Assembly (NCBI GenBank): GCA_047975765.1 | Contig: JBKEEF010000012.1 | Span: 1-64,000 of the forward strand | Reading direction: 5' to 3' | DNA from: JAQWBS01 sp047975765 | Lineage (GTDB): Bacteria > Pseudomonadota > Alphaproteobacteria > RF32 > CAG-239 | Length of the DNA: 64,000 nucleotides | Part shown: positions 1 through 8,428 of the stretch, one piece after another | Position numbering within the stretch: position 1 is the stretch's first letter | Layout of the letters: every line of letters begins with the position of its first letter | Program-made: the position numbers and the translations under genes | The notes under the pieces: generated by a model | What the model was told of the DNA's origin: nothing | The model's input: the letters and a program-made list of their open reading frames with translations, nothing else | Database searches by the model: none

Positions 1-2609
1 TCGTTTAATGTTGAGCCTGTCGCGTTTTCTTGATTAATCACAATCGCATCCGCCGAACCTCCGTCTCCTCCCGCTGACGTTAGGTGAAGCGTATTTGTCC
101 CACCACTCGTCGAAATATTATTATCAATCGTCAACATATCGCCTTGTGTCGCGCTGTTACCAAAGTAAATGCTCATATATAAATCATTACTACCAATTAA
201 CGATAAATTACTTACATTACTCCGACCAATAGAACGCCAAATACTGTTGGAGAGATTTGTATTTAGGATATTACCATTCAAATTATCATTTATAGCAGCT
301 CCACTAAGCTCAGAATTTGTCGTCGTTAAATTAATGGTTCCAGACATTCCCAAGTCTGTTGAATCTTCTCCAACACGGGTAGAAATTAATGTTGTTGCAT
401 CATAAATCTTTACATTATCAAGTGTAATATCTGCATTTCCTGCGACATCAAATCCAAGCCCTTTACTAATCATATAAACATCTGAATTTGATAACCTAAA
501 ATCGCCTTCATTTTTAACTAAAGCTAATGTATTATCAGATGTATAAATGTTCATATTTTCAACATTTAGAAACCCACCAGTGTCTTTAACTGAAGTTGAA
601 AAACTTGTTCCTGAAGCATTATCACTGAAAATTATTTTATTTCTTTCATTTGCTCGACCAATTATGTTCAATTTTGCACCTGTTGTAGATGAAATTCCTC
701 TAAAAGAGTTTCCTTTAGCTTCAATATCCATATCAGATATATTGATTTCTGAATCTGCTCCAACAGAATAAATTCCAAATCCTTGTGCATGCCCGTTATT
801 GTTATTCGCTTGAATATAATTAGTACCCGTAGTTATACCAGAGATATTTATTTTTCCTCCGTTACTTGCTAAAATACCATTTTTAGCATTTCCATTTGCT
901 TGAATATTCATATTTTCAATATTAATCTCAGATCCAACATCCAAAGAATAAAGACCTTTTCCATCTGTGCCAACAGTATTAACATTATTATTTGCTTGAA
1001 GTATGTTTGAGCCATTTGCGATACCTGTAATGTTTATCTTACTAGTATTAACGGCTTGAACACCATACACACCATTTCCATTTGCTTGAATGTTCATGTT
1101 TTCAATGTTTATTAAAGAGTCTGTTCCATTAGCTTGAATTCCTATACCTGATGTTCCAGTAGTATCCTTATTGTTATTTGCTATAAAATAGTTATCACCA
1201 CTAGCATTACCATTTATTAAAAACTGCCCTCCACTATGGGCAATAATTCCATAGATATTTTCACTGACTTCAATATCCATATTTTCTATACTAATTTTAG
1301 TAGTAGCTACTCCATTCCCTTGAACTTGAATACCACGACCTAGAGAACCATCTGTTTTCATATTGTTATTAGCAGTCAATTTGTTTTTATTGATGTTAGA
1401 ACCTTCTAGTTCTAAGATCGTTCCTTCATAAACAAGAATACCTGTCCCACCATTGCCATTTGCTTCAACGTCCATATTCTTAATGGTATTTTGAGTATTA
1501 TTACCGTAAGTATAAATCCCTACTCCTGATCCTGTAGCATCCATATTATCATTTACTTGTAGTGTATTTGAACCATCTACTATACCTGTGATTTCAAGAC
1601 TTCCACCATCAAAACTTCCTATACCATACTTTCCATTTCCATTGGCCTCAATATTCATATTTTCAATATTAATCTCAGAATTAGCATCTTTAACATAAAT
1701 TCCAATTCCATCTGTTCCTGCTACATTTTTATTATTGTTTGCTTGTAATGTATTTGTTCCGCCAGCAATACCTTCGATATTAACTTTTCCGCCATCGAGT
1801 GCCTGCATACCATGAATATTTTCATTGGTTTGAATATTCATGTTTTTTATATCAACTAATGAATTTGCACCATTCGATTGCATCCCAACTCCTATTGTAG
1901 CGGCTAAATTTTGGTTTTTGTTTGTTACAACTGAATTGCTTCCATCAACATTCCCAGTGAGAAGAACTTCTCCTCCACTGTGAGCAACAACACCATATAA
2001 ATTTTCATTCGCTTCAACATCCATATTTTCAATTAACATTGTACCTGTATTGCCAATCCCTCGACCGCCAGTACCTCCAATATTACCATTAGCCTTGAGA
2101 TAATTTACCCCAGAAACATTTCCTTTAGCATTGAAAGTTCCTAAATTTTCAATACCAAAACCACCACGATTAGCAGAAATATTATTATTTGCTTCAACAT
2201 TCATATTTTCAATTATTACACTTCCTCCCGGTGCCTGATTCAAACCAAAAGCATTATCATCTGTTGAGCCCGTCATAGCAGTACTACTATTATTATTCAT
2301 TTGAATGGTTATATCTTGAGAAGAAGATATATTTATAATTTTCAAAACAGAACTTACACTTCTCAGACCAAAAGCACCATCATTACTTGAGCTATTGTTA
2401 TTCAAGTAAATATTTCCATCTGTAGTAATTTCATAAGTACCACCACTAGGATTATATAGTCCCGCAACTAAAGAAGCAGAGCTATTGTCACTATAATCTG
2501 CGCCACCTGAAAAATATTCGTCTTGTGTCATCGTGAGTGTGGCAGCATTTACTGTTCCAATCATTGCGATGGAAAAAACGGAAGAAAGTAAAAGACTTCT
2601 AAATTTCAT
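1..2609 (-). CDS. Large secreted repeat protein, probable autotransporter/adhesin passenger (3' end outside window)
   Basis: An uninterrupted minus-strand frame of 869 codons starts at the ATG at 2609 and runs off the left edge without a stop. Residues 1-23 form a Sec signal peptide (MKFRS, hydrophobic core, VNAA cleavage site). The rest is rich in Asn, Gly, Ser, Ile and Thr, has almost no Cys, and carries a motif like IENMNIEANGN ten times at about 60-residue spacing. This resembles right-handed beta-helix passengers of surface adhesins and autotransporters. A translocator barrel would lie beyond the window and is not seen. It is divergent from the 2866 operon across a 256-base gap. Surface location is inferred from the signal peptide and composition; the exact function is unknown. 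Confidence 0.8.
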   Translation of the reverse strand, partial: MKFRSLLLSSVFSIAMIGTVNAATLTMTQDEYFSGGADYSDNSSASLVAGLYNPSGGTYEITTDGNIYLNNNSSSNDGAFGLRSVSSVLKIINISSSQDITIQMNNNSSTAMTGSTDDNAFGLNQAPGGSVIIENMNVEANNNISANRGGFGIENLGTFNAKGNVSGVNYLKANGNIGGTGGRGIGNTGTMLIENMDVEANENLYGVVAHSGGEVLLTGNVDGSNSVVTNKNQNLAATIGVGMQSNGANSLVDIKNMNIQTNENIHGMQALDGGKVNIEGIAGGTNTLQANNNKNVAGTDGIGIYVKDANSEINIENMNIEANGNGKYGIGSFDGGSLEITGIVDGSNTLQVNDNMDATGSGVGIYTYGNNTQNTIKNMDVEANGNGGTGILVYEGTILELEGSNINKNKLTANNNMKTDGSLGRGIQVQGNGVATTKISIENMDIEVSENIYGIIAHSGGQFLINGNASGDNYFIANNNKDTTGTSGIGIQANGTDSLINIENMNIQANGNGVYGVQAVNTSKINITGIANGSNILQANNNVNTVGTDGKGLYSLDVGSEINIENMNIQANGNAKNGILASNGGKINISGITTGTNYIQANNNNGHAQGFGIYSVGADSEINISDMDIEAKGNSFRGISSTTGAKLNIIGRANERNKIIFSDNASGTSFSTSVKDTGGFLNVENMNIYTSDNTLALVKNEGDFRLSNSDVYMISKGLGFDVAGNADITLDNVKIYDATTLISTRVGEDSTDLGMSGTINLTTTNSELSGAAINDNLNGNILNTNLSNSIWRSIGRSNVSNLSLIGSNDLYMSIYFGNSATQGDMLTIDNNISTSGGTNTLHLTSAGGDGGSADAIVINQENATGSTLN
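552..2204 (-). repeat. Ten in-frame ~60-residue repeats in the secreted protein
   Basis: The Met codon of the core motif (I/V)ENM(N/D)(I/V)(E/Q)(A/T) lies at about 2202, 2022, 1839, 1656, 1473, 1278, 1095, 909, 729 and 552. Spacings are 177-195 bases and every one is a multiple of three. Between cores the units share phrases such as GIGIQANG, GGKINI(T/S)GI and GSNTLQANNN. The units have diverged, which suggests an old expansion of a beta-helical rung array. Confidence 0.85.
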
Positions 2610-2865
2610 AATATATCCTCATATGTAATCAACATTTATAATTACATATAATCTACATTATATATACTTAAAGGGTAAACCCTTACAATAGTCAAGGATT
2701 AACAAACCGTTAAAGCCTTATGTTTGTGATGATTTGCACTATTTTTAGCTATTCTTTAATATCCTGAACAAACTTTAGATAAGTATTTGAAAATACACTT
2801 TACTTTGCTCCTATAATATTGTTCAATAACCTTAATTTAATAAGTATAATAGGTGGAGTAAGAAA

Positions 2866-3402
2866 ATGTCTGTTAAAATCACTTTTGAATCTCATTCAAC
2901 AACATATGATAATGAAGCAAAAAAAGCATCAGGTTGGAACGATGTCCGCCTGTCTCCTTTAGGATATGAACAATCTGTTCAACTTGGGGAAAGACACATT
3001 GGAAAAGATATAGACGCCATTTTTTGCTCCGATTTACAAAGAGCATATTTATCTGCAGAAATTGGTTTTGCTGGGCGAAATATCCCCATTTTTAGAGATA
3101 AAAGACTTCGTGAATGTAACTATGGTGATTTGACACAAGCTGATTCCAGTATTATTGAATCTCAAAAACATGAAAGAATTTCATCCCCTTTTCCTAATGG
3201 GGAAAGTTATACAGATACCAACAATCGTATGAAAAGCTTTCTTGATGAATTAAAAAATAACTATGATGGCAAAACTGTTATTATCGTGGGAAGCAGAGCA
3301 ACACAATATACCCTTGATCACTTCATTTCAGGAAAGCCGATGGAGGAAATTGTGTCTAAAAAATTCAAATGGCAACCTGGTTGGGAATATGAATTGAAAT
3401 GA
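2866..3402 (+). CDS. Histidine phosphatase superfamily protein, catalytic signature altered
   Basis: 178 residues with the phosphoglycerate-mutase/histidine-phosphatase layout: an N-terminal block FESHSTTYDNE in place of the usual RHGET block (H10 kept, Arg and Gly replaced by Ser), SDLQRAYLSAE at 55-64, RECNYGDL near 82-89, and a late block VGSRATQ at 141-147 where family members usually have a second catalytic His. Activity is therefore doubtful or unusual. The ATG follows a good GGTGGAG site. The stop overlaps the next gene in ATGA, so translation is probably coupled to the metallo-hydrolase and transporter that follow. Substrate unknown. Confidence 0.75.
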   Translation: MSVKITFESHSTTYDNEAKKASGWNDVRLSPLGYEQSVQLGERHIGKDIDAIFCSDLQRAYLSAEIGFAGRNIPIFRDKRLRECNYGDLTQADSSIIESQKHERISSPFPNGESYTDTNNRMKSFLDELKNNYDGKTVIIVGSRATQYTLDHFISGKPMEEIVSKKFKWQPGWEYELK

Positions 3403-4157
3403 TTAAACTCAAATTTTTAGGAACTGGTGGTGTTCCTCAATGGAATTGCAATTGTAAAACTTGCTTAAACTCAAATAGTAAAAACAAAAGATTTAGGTCT
3501 TCACTCTTTGTTGAGGTTGATGACGTACATATACTTATTGATTTCGGACAAGATTGCCGACAACAACTTCTTCAAAATAAAATAAAAAAAATTGATTATG
3601 CTTTTTTAACCCATGCTCATGGTGATCACAAAAATGGGATGGAACAACTTAATCTTCAAAAAAATATTAAAATCCATATTCCTGAAAAAGTCATGCAAGA
3701 ACTCAATACTAAAGGAAATTCTCTGCAAGGACTCATTAATAGAAACCCAACAGCACAAATTGAAAACTTTAAGCCCTTATCAATTGCTGATTTTGATATT
3801 GATGTTGTTGAACTTGAACATAAAAAGAAATATGCAGAATCATCACTTTCCTCCTATGGATATCTTTTTATTTCAGAAGAATTTAAATTTGCTTATCTCA
3901 CAGATTATAACCGAATTATTGATGAGGAAAAAGTCAAAAACCTAGATTTAATCATTTCAGATTCATGCACATGGGAAGATGAAGGAATTGGACATGTCGG
4001 AGTTAAAGGTGCTATTAAAATTTATAACAAACTAAAACCCAAAAAAATGATATTAACTCATATTAATCACACCATTGAACATGATGAAGTTCAAGAATAT
4101 GCAAAACAATTTGGCAATATTGAAATTGCTTATGACGGAATGGAAATTTACAAATGA
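3399..4157 (+). CDS. PhnP-like metallo-beta-lactamase-fold hydrolase
   Basis: 252 residues. The N-terminus GTGGVPQWNCNCKTC (residues 8-22) has the Cys cluster typical of PhnP-type phosphodiesterases, where it binds a structural zinc. The metal site motif HAHGDH is at 72-77, followed by SDSCTWEDEG and GHVGVKGA and a late LTHINHT block. The known family includes PhnP (cyclic ribose phosphate phosphodiesterase) and PqqB-like proteins. No phn genes are present here, so the substrate is unknown. It overlaps both neighbours by four bases (ATGA), making a translationally coupled trio with the histidine phosphatase-like protein and the MFS transporter. Cytoplasmic, no signal peptide. Confidence 0.85.
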   Translation: MIKLKFLGTGGVPQWNCNCKTCLNSNSKNKRFRSSLFVEVDDVHILIDFGQDCRQQLLQNKIKKIDYAFLTHAHGDHKNGMEQLNLQKNIKIHIPEKVMQELNTKGNSLQGLINRNPTAQIENFKPLSIADFDIDVVELEHKKKYAESSLSSYGYLFISEEFKFAYLTDYNRIIDEEKVKNLDLIISDSCTWEDEGIGHVGVKGAIKIYNKLKPKKMILTHINHTIEHDEVQEYAKQFGNIEIAYDGMEIYK

Positions 4158-5311
4158 AATCTCTAAAAAACATTAAGCTCTTTTATCTTTTCAATTTTTT
4201 AGATGGCTTTTGGCCATGTGCTCCTTTTTTTGTAATCTATTTTTCAGAAATCACTGGAAGCTTCACTTTAGCAATGAGCTTAGGAGCTATTCACAACTTA
4301 ACCACAACATGTATGGAAGCTCCTACAGGAATTTTATCTGATAAATTCCAACGCAAAACTGTGACCTTTTTTGGCTCTCTTTCTGTTCTCATTGCTGCCT
4401 GTCTGTATGCTATGGCAGAAACTTATGAGTTGCTCGTGCTTGCCAGCATTTTTTATGGAATCTATAATGCATTGATGAGTGGAAACAATGACGCTCTCAT
4501 TTATGATAGCCTTAAAGAAAACGGTAAAGAAAAAAAATATCACAAGGTTTTAGGAAAAAGTCGTGGATTTAAAAGCCTTGCATTTGGTATTTCCGCACTT
4601 GTTGGAGCAGGAATTGTTTGGCTATCAGGTATCAGAGAAACCTTCTATGTTGTTATTGCTGTAAGCGTTCTATTGATTATTATTTCCTTACGCCTTCATG
4701 AACCAAAAATCCATACTGGAGAAATTAGTGAAAATCCTTTTGCTCATTTTGGAAAGTCTATCAAAAATGTATGGAAAAATAAACGTCTTCGCTACCTAAC
4801 CCTTGCAACTGGTTTGGATTATGGAATTGGTATGGCTGCCTACGACTTTGTGAACGTATTCTTTAATCGCTTCGTTCCCACTTGGGTTCTTGGTGCTTTG
4901 AGAACCTTTGCGTCCTTTTTAGGGGCTTTAGGAAACTTTTTATCTCATAAGATTTCAATGAGTTTTGGATATACAAAAACTGTTTTGGGATTTATTGGGC
5001 TAAACTATGTAATCAACATTGTTTCTGTCTTATCAAACTCTGTTCTTTCACCTTTCATTAAGTCTTTTGATAACTTAACTTATTGTATTGCAGAACCTGC
5101 CCAAAATACACTTATGCAAAAAGAATTCACCGATAAACAGAGGGCTACAATGGGATCTGTAGTATCTTTGTTCAGAAGCTTTGTTTATGGAATATGTTCA
5201 TTGCTAGTGGGTGTCTTGGCTGATATATTTATTGATTATGTATATCGCCTTTTTCTTCCTTTTGCCAATTTACTACAAAGGACTGAAAGCAAAATAGTCA
5301 TTCTTCTTTGA
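4154..5311 (+). CDS. MFS transporter, probable 3' frameshift
   Basis: 385 residues as read, mostly hydrophobic, with about 11 membrane segments and the MFS loop signature APTGILSDKFQRKT near residue 55-70. The reading-frame end (after ADIF near 5230) is polar and unlike an MFS terminus. The frame one base later reads on from about 5235 as a hydrophobic helix ending KGLKAK and stops at 5297, exactly one base before the convergent gene at 5298. A one-base indel near 5228-5240 is therefore likely. Substrate unknown; operon position suggests it moves the substrate or product of the two upstream enzymes. Confidence 0.75.
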   Translation: MKSLKNIKLFYLFNFLDGFWPCAPFFVIYFSEITGSFTLAMSLGAIHNLTTTCMEAPTGILSDKFQRKTVTFFGSLSVLIAACLYAMAETYELLVLASIFYGIYNALMSGNNDALIYDSLKENGKEKKYHKVLGKSRGFKSLAFGISALVGAGIVWLSGIRETFYVVIAVSVLLIIISLRLHEPKIHTGEISENPFAHFGKSIKNVWKNKRLRYLTLATGLDYGIGMAAYDFVNVFFNRFVPTWVLGALRTFASFLGALGNFLSHKISMSFGYTKTVLGFIGLNYVINIVSVLSNSVLSPFIKSFDNLTYCIAEPAQNTLMQKEFTDKQRATMGSVVSLFRSFVYGICSLLVGVLADIFIDYVYRLFLPFANLLQRTESKIVILL

Positions 5312-5708
5312 AAAGACGATACACTTTTGAACAAAAAGCTCCTGCAAGAACGGAAAAAGCAATTAAAATGATTATGGCTTGTGCAAGATCATATATTTCA
5401 ATGAATGATTCTTTGAAATATAAACTTCCATACTTCACGGCTAAACCTCTTACAAACAGCAAAGATAAGAATGCAATAAAATATCCACCAAGAACAGAAA
5501 AAAGAAAAGTCTGTTTAGGCTTTTGTTCACGAAACTTATTCAACTTCGGAAGCCCACAAAAAAAAGCTTTAACACCCAAAACCAGCAAAGAGAATGGAAA
5601 TGCTATAATGACAGTATCAACATAATCTTCAGCATAAGTGGATACAAATGCGTAAAGCATAAAGTAAAAACCTGCAAACAAAAACATGGATTTCAAACTA
5701 TCTTTCAT
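5298..5708 (-). CDS. Four-helix membrane protein, orphan, paralogue of 7705-8100
   Basis: 136 residues with four predicted membrane helices and short charged loops, not assigned to a family. It begins 18 bases after the ugd stop and has a GGAG-type site, so it is probably co-transcribed with ugd. Its third helix region (LFSVLGGYFIAF) and its C-terminal helix ending in KVYRLFKEE match the layout of the 131-residue protein at 7705-8100 (LLSILGGYFYAF, ending MFYKALKNK). The two look like diverged duplicates on either side of the tRNA-Gln locus. Inner membrane; function unknown. Confidence 0.65.
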   Translation of the reverse strand: MKDSLKSMFLFAGFYFMLYAFVSTYAEDYVDTVIIAFPFSLLVLGVKAFFCGLPKLNKFREQKPKQTFLFSVLGGYFIAFLSLLFVRGLAVKYGSLYFKESFIEIYDLAQAIIILIAFSVLAGAFCSKVYRLFKEE

Positions 5709-5726
5709 TTTCTATTCTCCTAAAAA

Positions 5727-7025
5727 CTATCTACCAATTCCTTTGTAGGTAAAACCTATAGTCTGTGCTTTTTCTTTTGAAAGCATATTACGACAATCCA
5801 CAATATTTTTATGTTTCATCAATTCTGAAGCTTTATTCAAGTCTAAATTTCTAAAGTCGTCCCACTCTGTCAACACTGCAAGAACATCAACATCTTTGAG
5901 TGCTGAATACATATCTGTTGCGTAGGAAATCTTATCTCCCAATATTTGGCGTGCCGTTTCCATGGCCTTTGGATCATAAGCGGTAATATGAACTTTGTGC
6001 TTCAACAACTCAGTGATAATTTCCATTGCAGGGCTTTCGCGACAATCATCTGTCCCATTTTTGAATGCCAGACCCAGAACTACAATTTTAGCATTAGGAA
6101 TATTTTGAACTGCTTCTAAAACTCTTTCTGCCATTTCTTTTTTTCGTTCTGCATTTTGTTGAATTGCTGTATTAATCAACGTCAAATCGACACCATTTTG
6201 CCTACCCATATAAGCCATTGCCATTGTGTCTTTAGGGAAACAACTTCCACCATATCCAGGACCAGGATTTAAAAAACGATTTCCAATACGACTATCTAGC
6301 CCCATTCCTTGTGCCACTTCATCGATATTTGCACCTGCTTTTTCACAGAAATTTGCCATTTCATTGATATAATGAATTTTAATCGCTAGAAAAGCATTAG
6401 AAGCATATTTAATTGTTTCACTAGAACGACGATTCACATAGAGCATTTTTGTCTTACCATCAAATGGTTTATAGAGTTCTTTAATGAGGGAAGATGCTTT
6501 TTCTGAATTTGAGCCAACAACAATTCTATCCGGATTAAAGAAATCGTGGATTGCAAAACCTTCACGTAAAAATTCTGGCAAAGAGACAACATCACAATTT
6601 GCCTGAGGATTTTTCTTCTTAATCAAACTTTCAACATCATCACCTGTTCCAACTGGTACAGTCGATTTCGTTGCTATAACAGTATAACCTGTTATATATT
6701 CCGCCAATTCAGTTGCAGCAGCATGAATATATTTCATATCAGCCTCTTTAGTTACTGGATGTGGTGGAGTTCCCACAGCAATGATAACAATATCAGCATT
6801 TTCAACCCCTTCTTTCATTGATGTTGTGAACTTGAGTTTTCCGCTCTTGCAATTCTTAATCAAAAGCTCTTCCAAACCATCTTCGTAAAGTGTAAGTTTT
6901 CCCGCTTGCAAAGCTGAAATTTTGTTTTCATCCTTATCAATACAGATAACATCATTTCCAAGTTCCGCTAGTCCGATGCCTGTTGGAAGCCCAACATATC
7001 CCGTACCAATAATTCCAATTTTCAT
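5727..7025 (-). CDS. ugd: UDP-glucose 6-dehydrogenase
   Basis: 432 residues, the normal family length. N-terminal Rossmann motif GTGYVGLPTG at 7-16, central domain with EFLREGFAIHDFFNPDRI, and the catalytic-cysteine block GPGYGGSCFPKDT near residue 253-265. The C-terminal UDP-binding domain contains GLAFKNGTDDCRESPA. It oxidises UDP-glucose to UDP-glucuronate with two NAD+. The glycan operon at 40-47.5 kb includes a UDP-glucuronate 4-epimerase-like protein that could use its product. Upstream of the start is a 315-base gap before tRNA-Gln. Confidence 0.95.
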   Translation of the reverse strand: MKIGIIGTGYVGLPTGIGLAELGNDVICIDKDENKISALQAGKLTLYEDGLEELLIKNCKSGKLKFTTSMKEGVENADIVIIAVGTPPHPVTKEADMKYIHAAATELAEYITGYTVIATKSTVPVGTGDDVESLIKKKNPQANCDVVSLPEFLREGFAIHDFFNPDRIVVGSNSEKASSLIKELYKPFDGKTKMLYVNRRSSETIKYASNAFLAIKIHYINEMANFCEKAGANIDEVAQGMGLDSRIGNRFLNPGPGYGGSCFPKDTMAMAYMGRQNGVDLTLINTAIQQNAERKKEMAERVLEAVQNIPNAKIVVLGLAFKNGTDDCRESPAMEIITELLKHKVHITAYDPKAMETARQILGDKISYATDMYSALKDVDVLAVLTEWDDFRNLDLNKASELMKHKNIVDCRNMLSKEKAQTIGFTYKGIGR

Positions 7026-7340
7026 AATCTCAAAGCTCCTTCATTATTGACCTTTAAGGTTAAACTAAACCTCAATAAATATGATATAGAGTTATCACAA
7101 AAACGAATAAATCAAACATTTATAATTCAACATATCCCCAAAATAAAAGTGCAACAAACTAGGGTAAAAATGAAAAGCTCATTAAAAAGCATAAAAATGT
7201 TCAAAAATAATAAAAAAGTGCTTGCATTCTATCAAATAATATCATAGATATATGCCTTGTAAGATTGTAGAACAACGCTCGCCCGCGAAGTTTTCGTTTT
7301 ATTGAGGTTGTTGGCAGGTAACTGTAAAAACAATTTCTAA
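7026..7340. other. Gap between ugd and tRNA-Gln; probable promoters only
   Basis: No convincing gene. The minus strand near 7030-7200 should hold the ugd promoter. On the plus strand TTGCAT near 7223, followed 17 bases later by TAGATA, could drive tRNA-Gln. A locally GC-richer stretch (about 7270-7320) is transcribed ahead of the tRNA and may be leader. Small open frames here have no ribosome site and no family resemblance. Confidence 0.4.
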
Positions 7341-7415
7341 TGGGGTATCGCCAAGTGGTAAGGCACCGGTTTTTGGTATCGGCATTCGGTGGTTCGAATC
7401 CATCTACCCCAGCCA
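7341..7415 (+). tRNA. tRNA-Gln (anticodon TTG)
   Basis: Acceptor arm TGGGGTA pairs with TACCCCA. D-arm GCC/GGC. Anticodon stem CCGGT/ATCGG with loop TTTTGGT gives anticodon TTG. The T-arm carries GGTTCGAATCC. The 3' CCA is encoded at 7413-7415. A terminator follows directly. Confidence 0.95.
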
Positions 7416-7421
7416 AGTAAG

Positions 7422-7452
7422 AAAGCTATCATTAAAGATAGCTTTTTTCTTT
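7422..7452 (+). terminator. Rho-independent terminator after tRNA-Gln
   Basis: Nine-base stem AAAGCTATC / GATAGCTTT (7422-7430 / 7437-7445) with a six-base loop, followed by a T tract. The stop codon of the minus gene at 7432 lies inside the loop, so the hairpin may serve both strands. Confidence 0.85.
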
Positions 7453-7638
7453 TTTTATTAACCTGATGATATATTTTATCATTGCAGTCAAATTGAAGAA
7501 CAAAACTATTGTTGTGGTTAGCAACCCTAAAGTAACAAAGAACATACTAACTTCAAAGTCACTAAATAACGTAATGCTAAAAGCAATTACACTCCATGCT
7601 GACATTGCCAGCAGAAAAATATAGTTAAATATAAACAT
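7432..7638 (-). CDS. Small two-helix membrane protein, unknown
   Basis: 68 residues with two hydrophobic segments (about 3-25 and 30-52) and a basic tail (IRLIKKEKSYL). An AGGAAA site precedes the ATG, which supports translation. No family recognised. It lies 66 bases downstream of the four-helix protein at 7705-8100, on the same strand, and may be co-transcribed with it. Confidence 0.5.
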   Translation of the reverse strand: MFIFNYIFLLAMSAWSVIAFSITLFSDFEVSMFFVTLGLLTTTIVLFFNLTAMIKYIIRLIKKEKSYL

Positions 7639-7704
7639 TAAATTTCCTAATCAAATCAAAAGCAAAGTTGTAGTTTTTATTGTATTCTAATTTTATTATT
7701 TAAA

Positions 7705-8100
7705 CTATTTATTTTTAAGTGCTTTATAAAACATCATGAATAAGCAGGCTATAACGGCAAAAAGTCCGATAATAACAATTACACCTCTCATTAGCTCACA
7801 AATGTCTCTCAAATTTTCTAAAAAGGAGGCTGATGAAATTAAATGACTTGTACTCCAAATTATAAAATCTAAGATTAGAAATGCATAAAAATAGCCACCC
7901 AATATACTTAAAAGCATATTTAGGCTTGGATAATTTTTGCCAAAACTATTCAACCATATAAGTTTATTTTTATAAGATAAAACAATTATTGCAATGATTA
8001 TGATTGGATAAGATAAAACGGATAAGGTACCCAAAATATCGCTAAAAAAAATAAATAAAAGAGGAGAATATAAAATAAATCCCTCCAAAAGATAATACAT
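7705..8100 (-). CDS. Four-helix membrane protein, orphan, paralogue of 5298-5708
   Basis: 131 residues with four predicted membrane helices. The third helix (LLSILGGYFYAF) and the terminal helix with its basic end correspond to those of the protein at 5298-5708, with the same order and near-equal length. No known family recognised. The ribosome site is weak. It precedes the small membrane protein at 7432-7638 on the same strand. Inner membrane; function unknown. Confidence 0.6.
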   Translation of the reverse strand: MYYLLEGFILYSPLLFIFFSDILGTLSVLSYPIIIIAIIVLSYKNKLIWLNSFGKNYPSLNMLLSILGGYFYAFLILDFIIWSTSHLISSASFLENLRDICELMRGVIVIIGLFAVIACLFMMFYKALKNK

Positions 8101-8428
8101 TTCTAAATAGGTTCTTCATCTTATATTTCTCCATTAATTGATTTTTTAAAAAATAAATAACTATTAATTAAATACAACTATTTTTTATTAGTTTTATCCT
8201 TTTTCAAGTATCTAAAATAATTCCAACTAGTTGTAATTTACACAACCAAACAATCGCTGAAAATTTGCTTTATATTGTATCAAGATCATAAATATTTAGA
8301 ACTATATTATATAGATAATTATTACTATTATCTCCTGTACTATTTACAATATCTAAAGTTAATATTTTTAGATTGATGAATTAATGTTAGTATAATCAAG
8401 GATAAAAATATTTTTTAGGAGAAATGAA
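8101..8428. other. Divergent promoter region ahead of the autotransporter
   Basis: Very AT-rich, no gene seen. TATAAT at 8391-8396 lies about 30 bases before the ATG at 8429 and could be the -10 box, though no good -35 box sits at the usual distance. An AGGAG site at 8418-8422 sets the start. A ten-base palindrome CAACTAGTTG at 8224-8233 is the only other notable element. Confidence 0.4.

Noticed and set aside
169..771. Plus-strand ORFs at 169-405 and 547-771
   Set aside because: Complementary shadows of the long minus-strand repeat protein, whose frame is continuous and repeat-structured.
552..2204. CRISPR-like repeats
   Set aside because: The repeats are protein-coding, diverged, spaced about 180 bases apart and in frame, unlike a CRISPR array.
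7047..7247. 66-residue plus ORF ahead of tRNA-Gln
   Set aside because: Low complexity, Lys/Asn-rich, no ribosome site, and it overlaps the expected promoter region.
7201..7416. 71-residue minus ORF starting MAGVDGFEPPNADTKNRC
   Set aside because: Its start is the reverse complement of tRNA-Gln, a well-known source of false hypothetical proteins.
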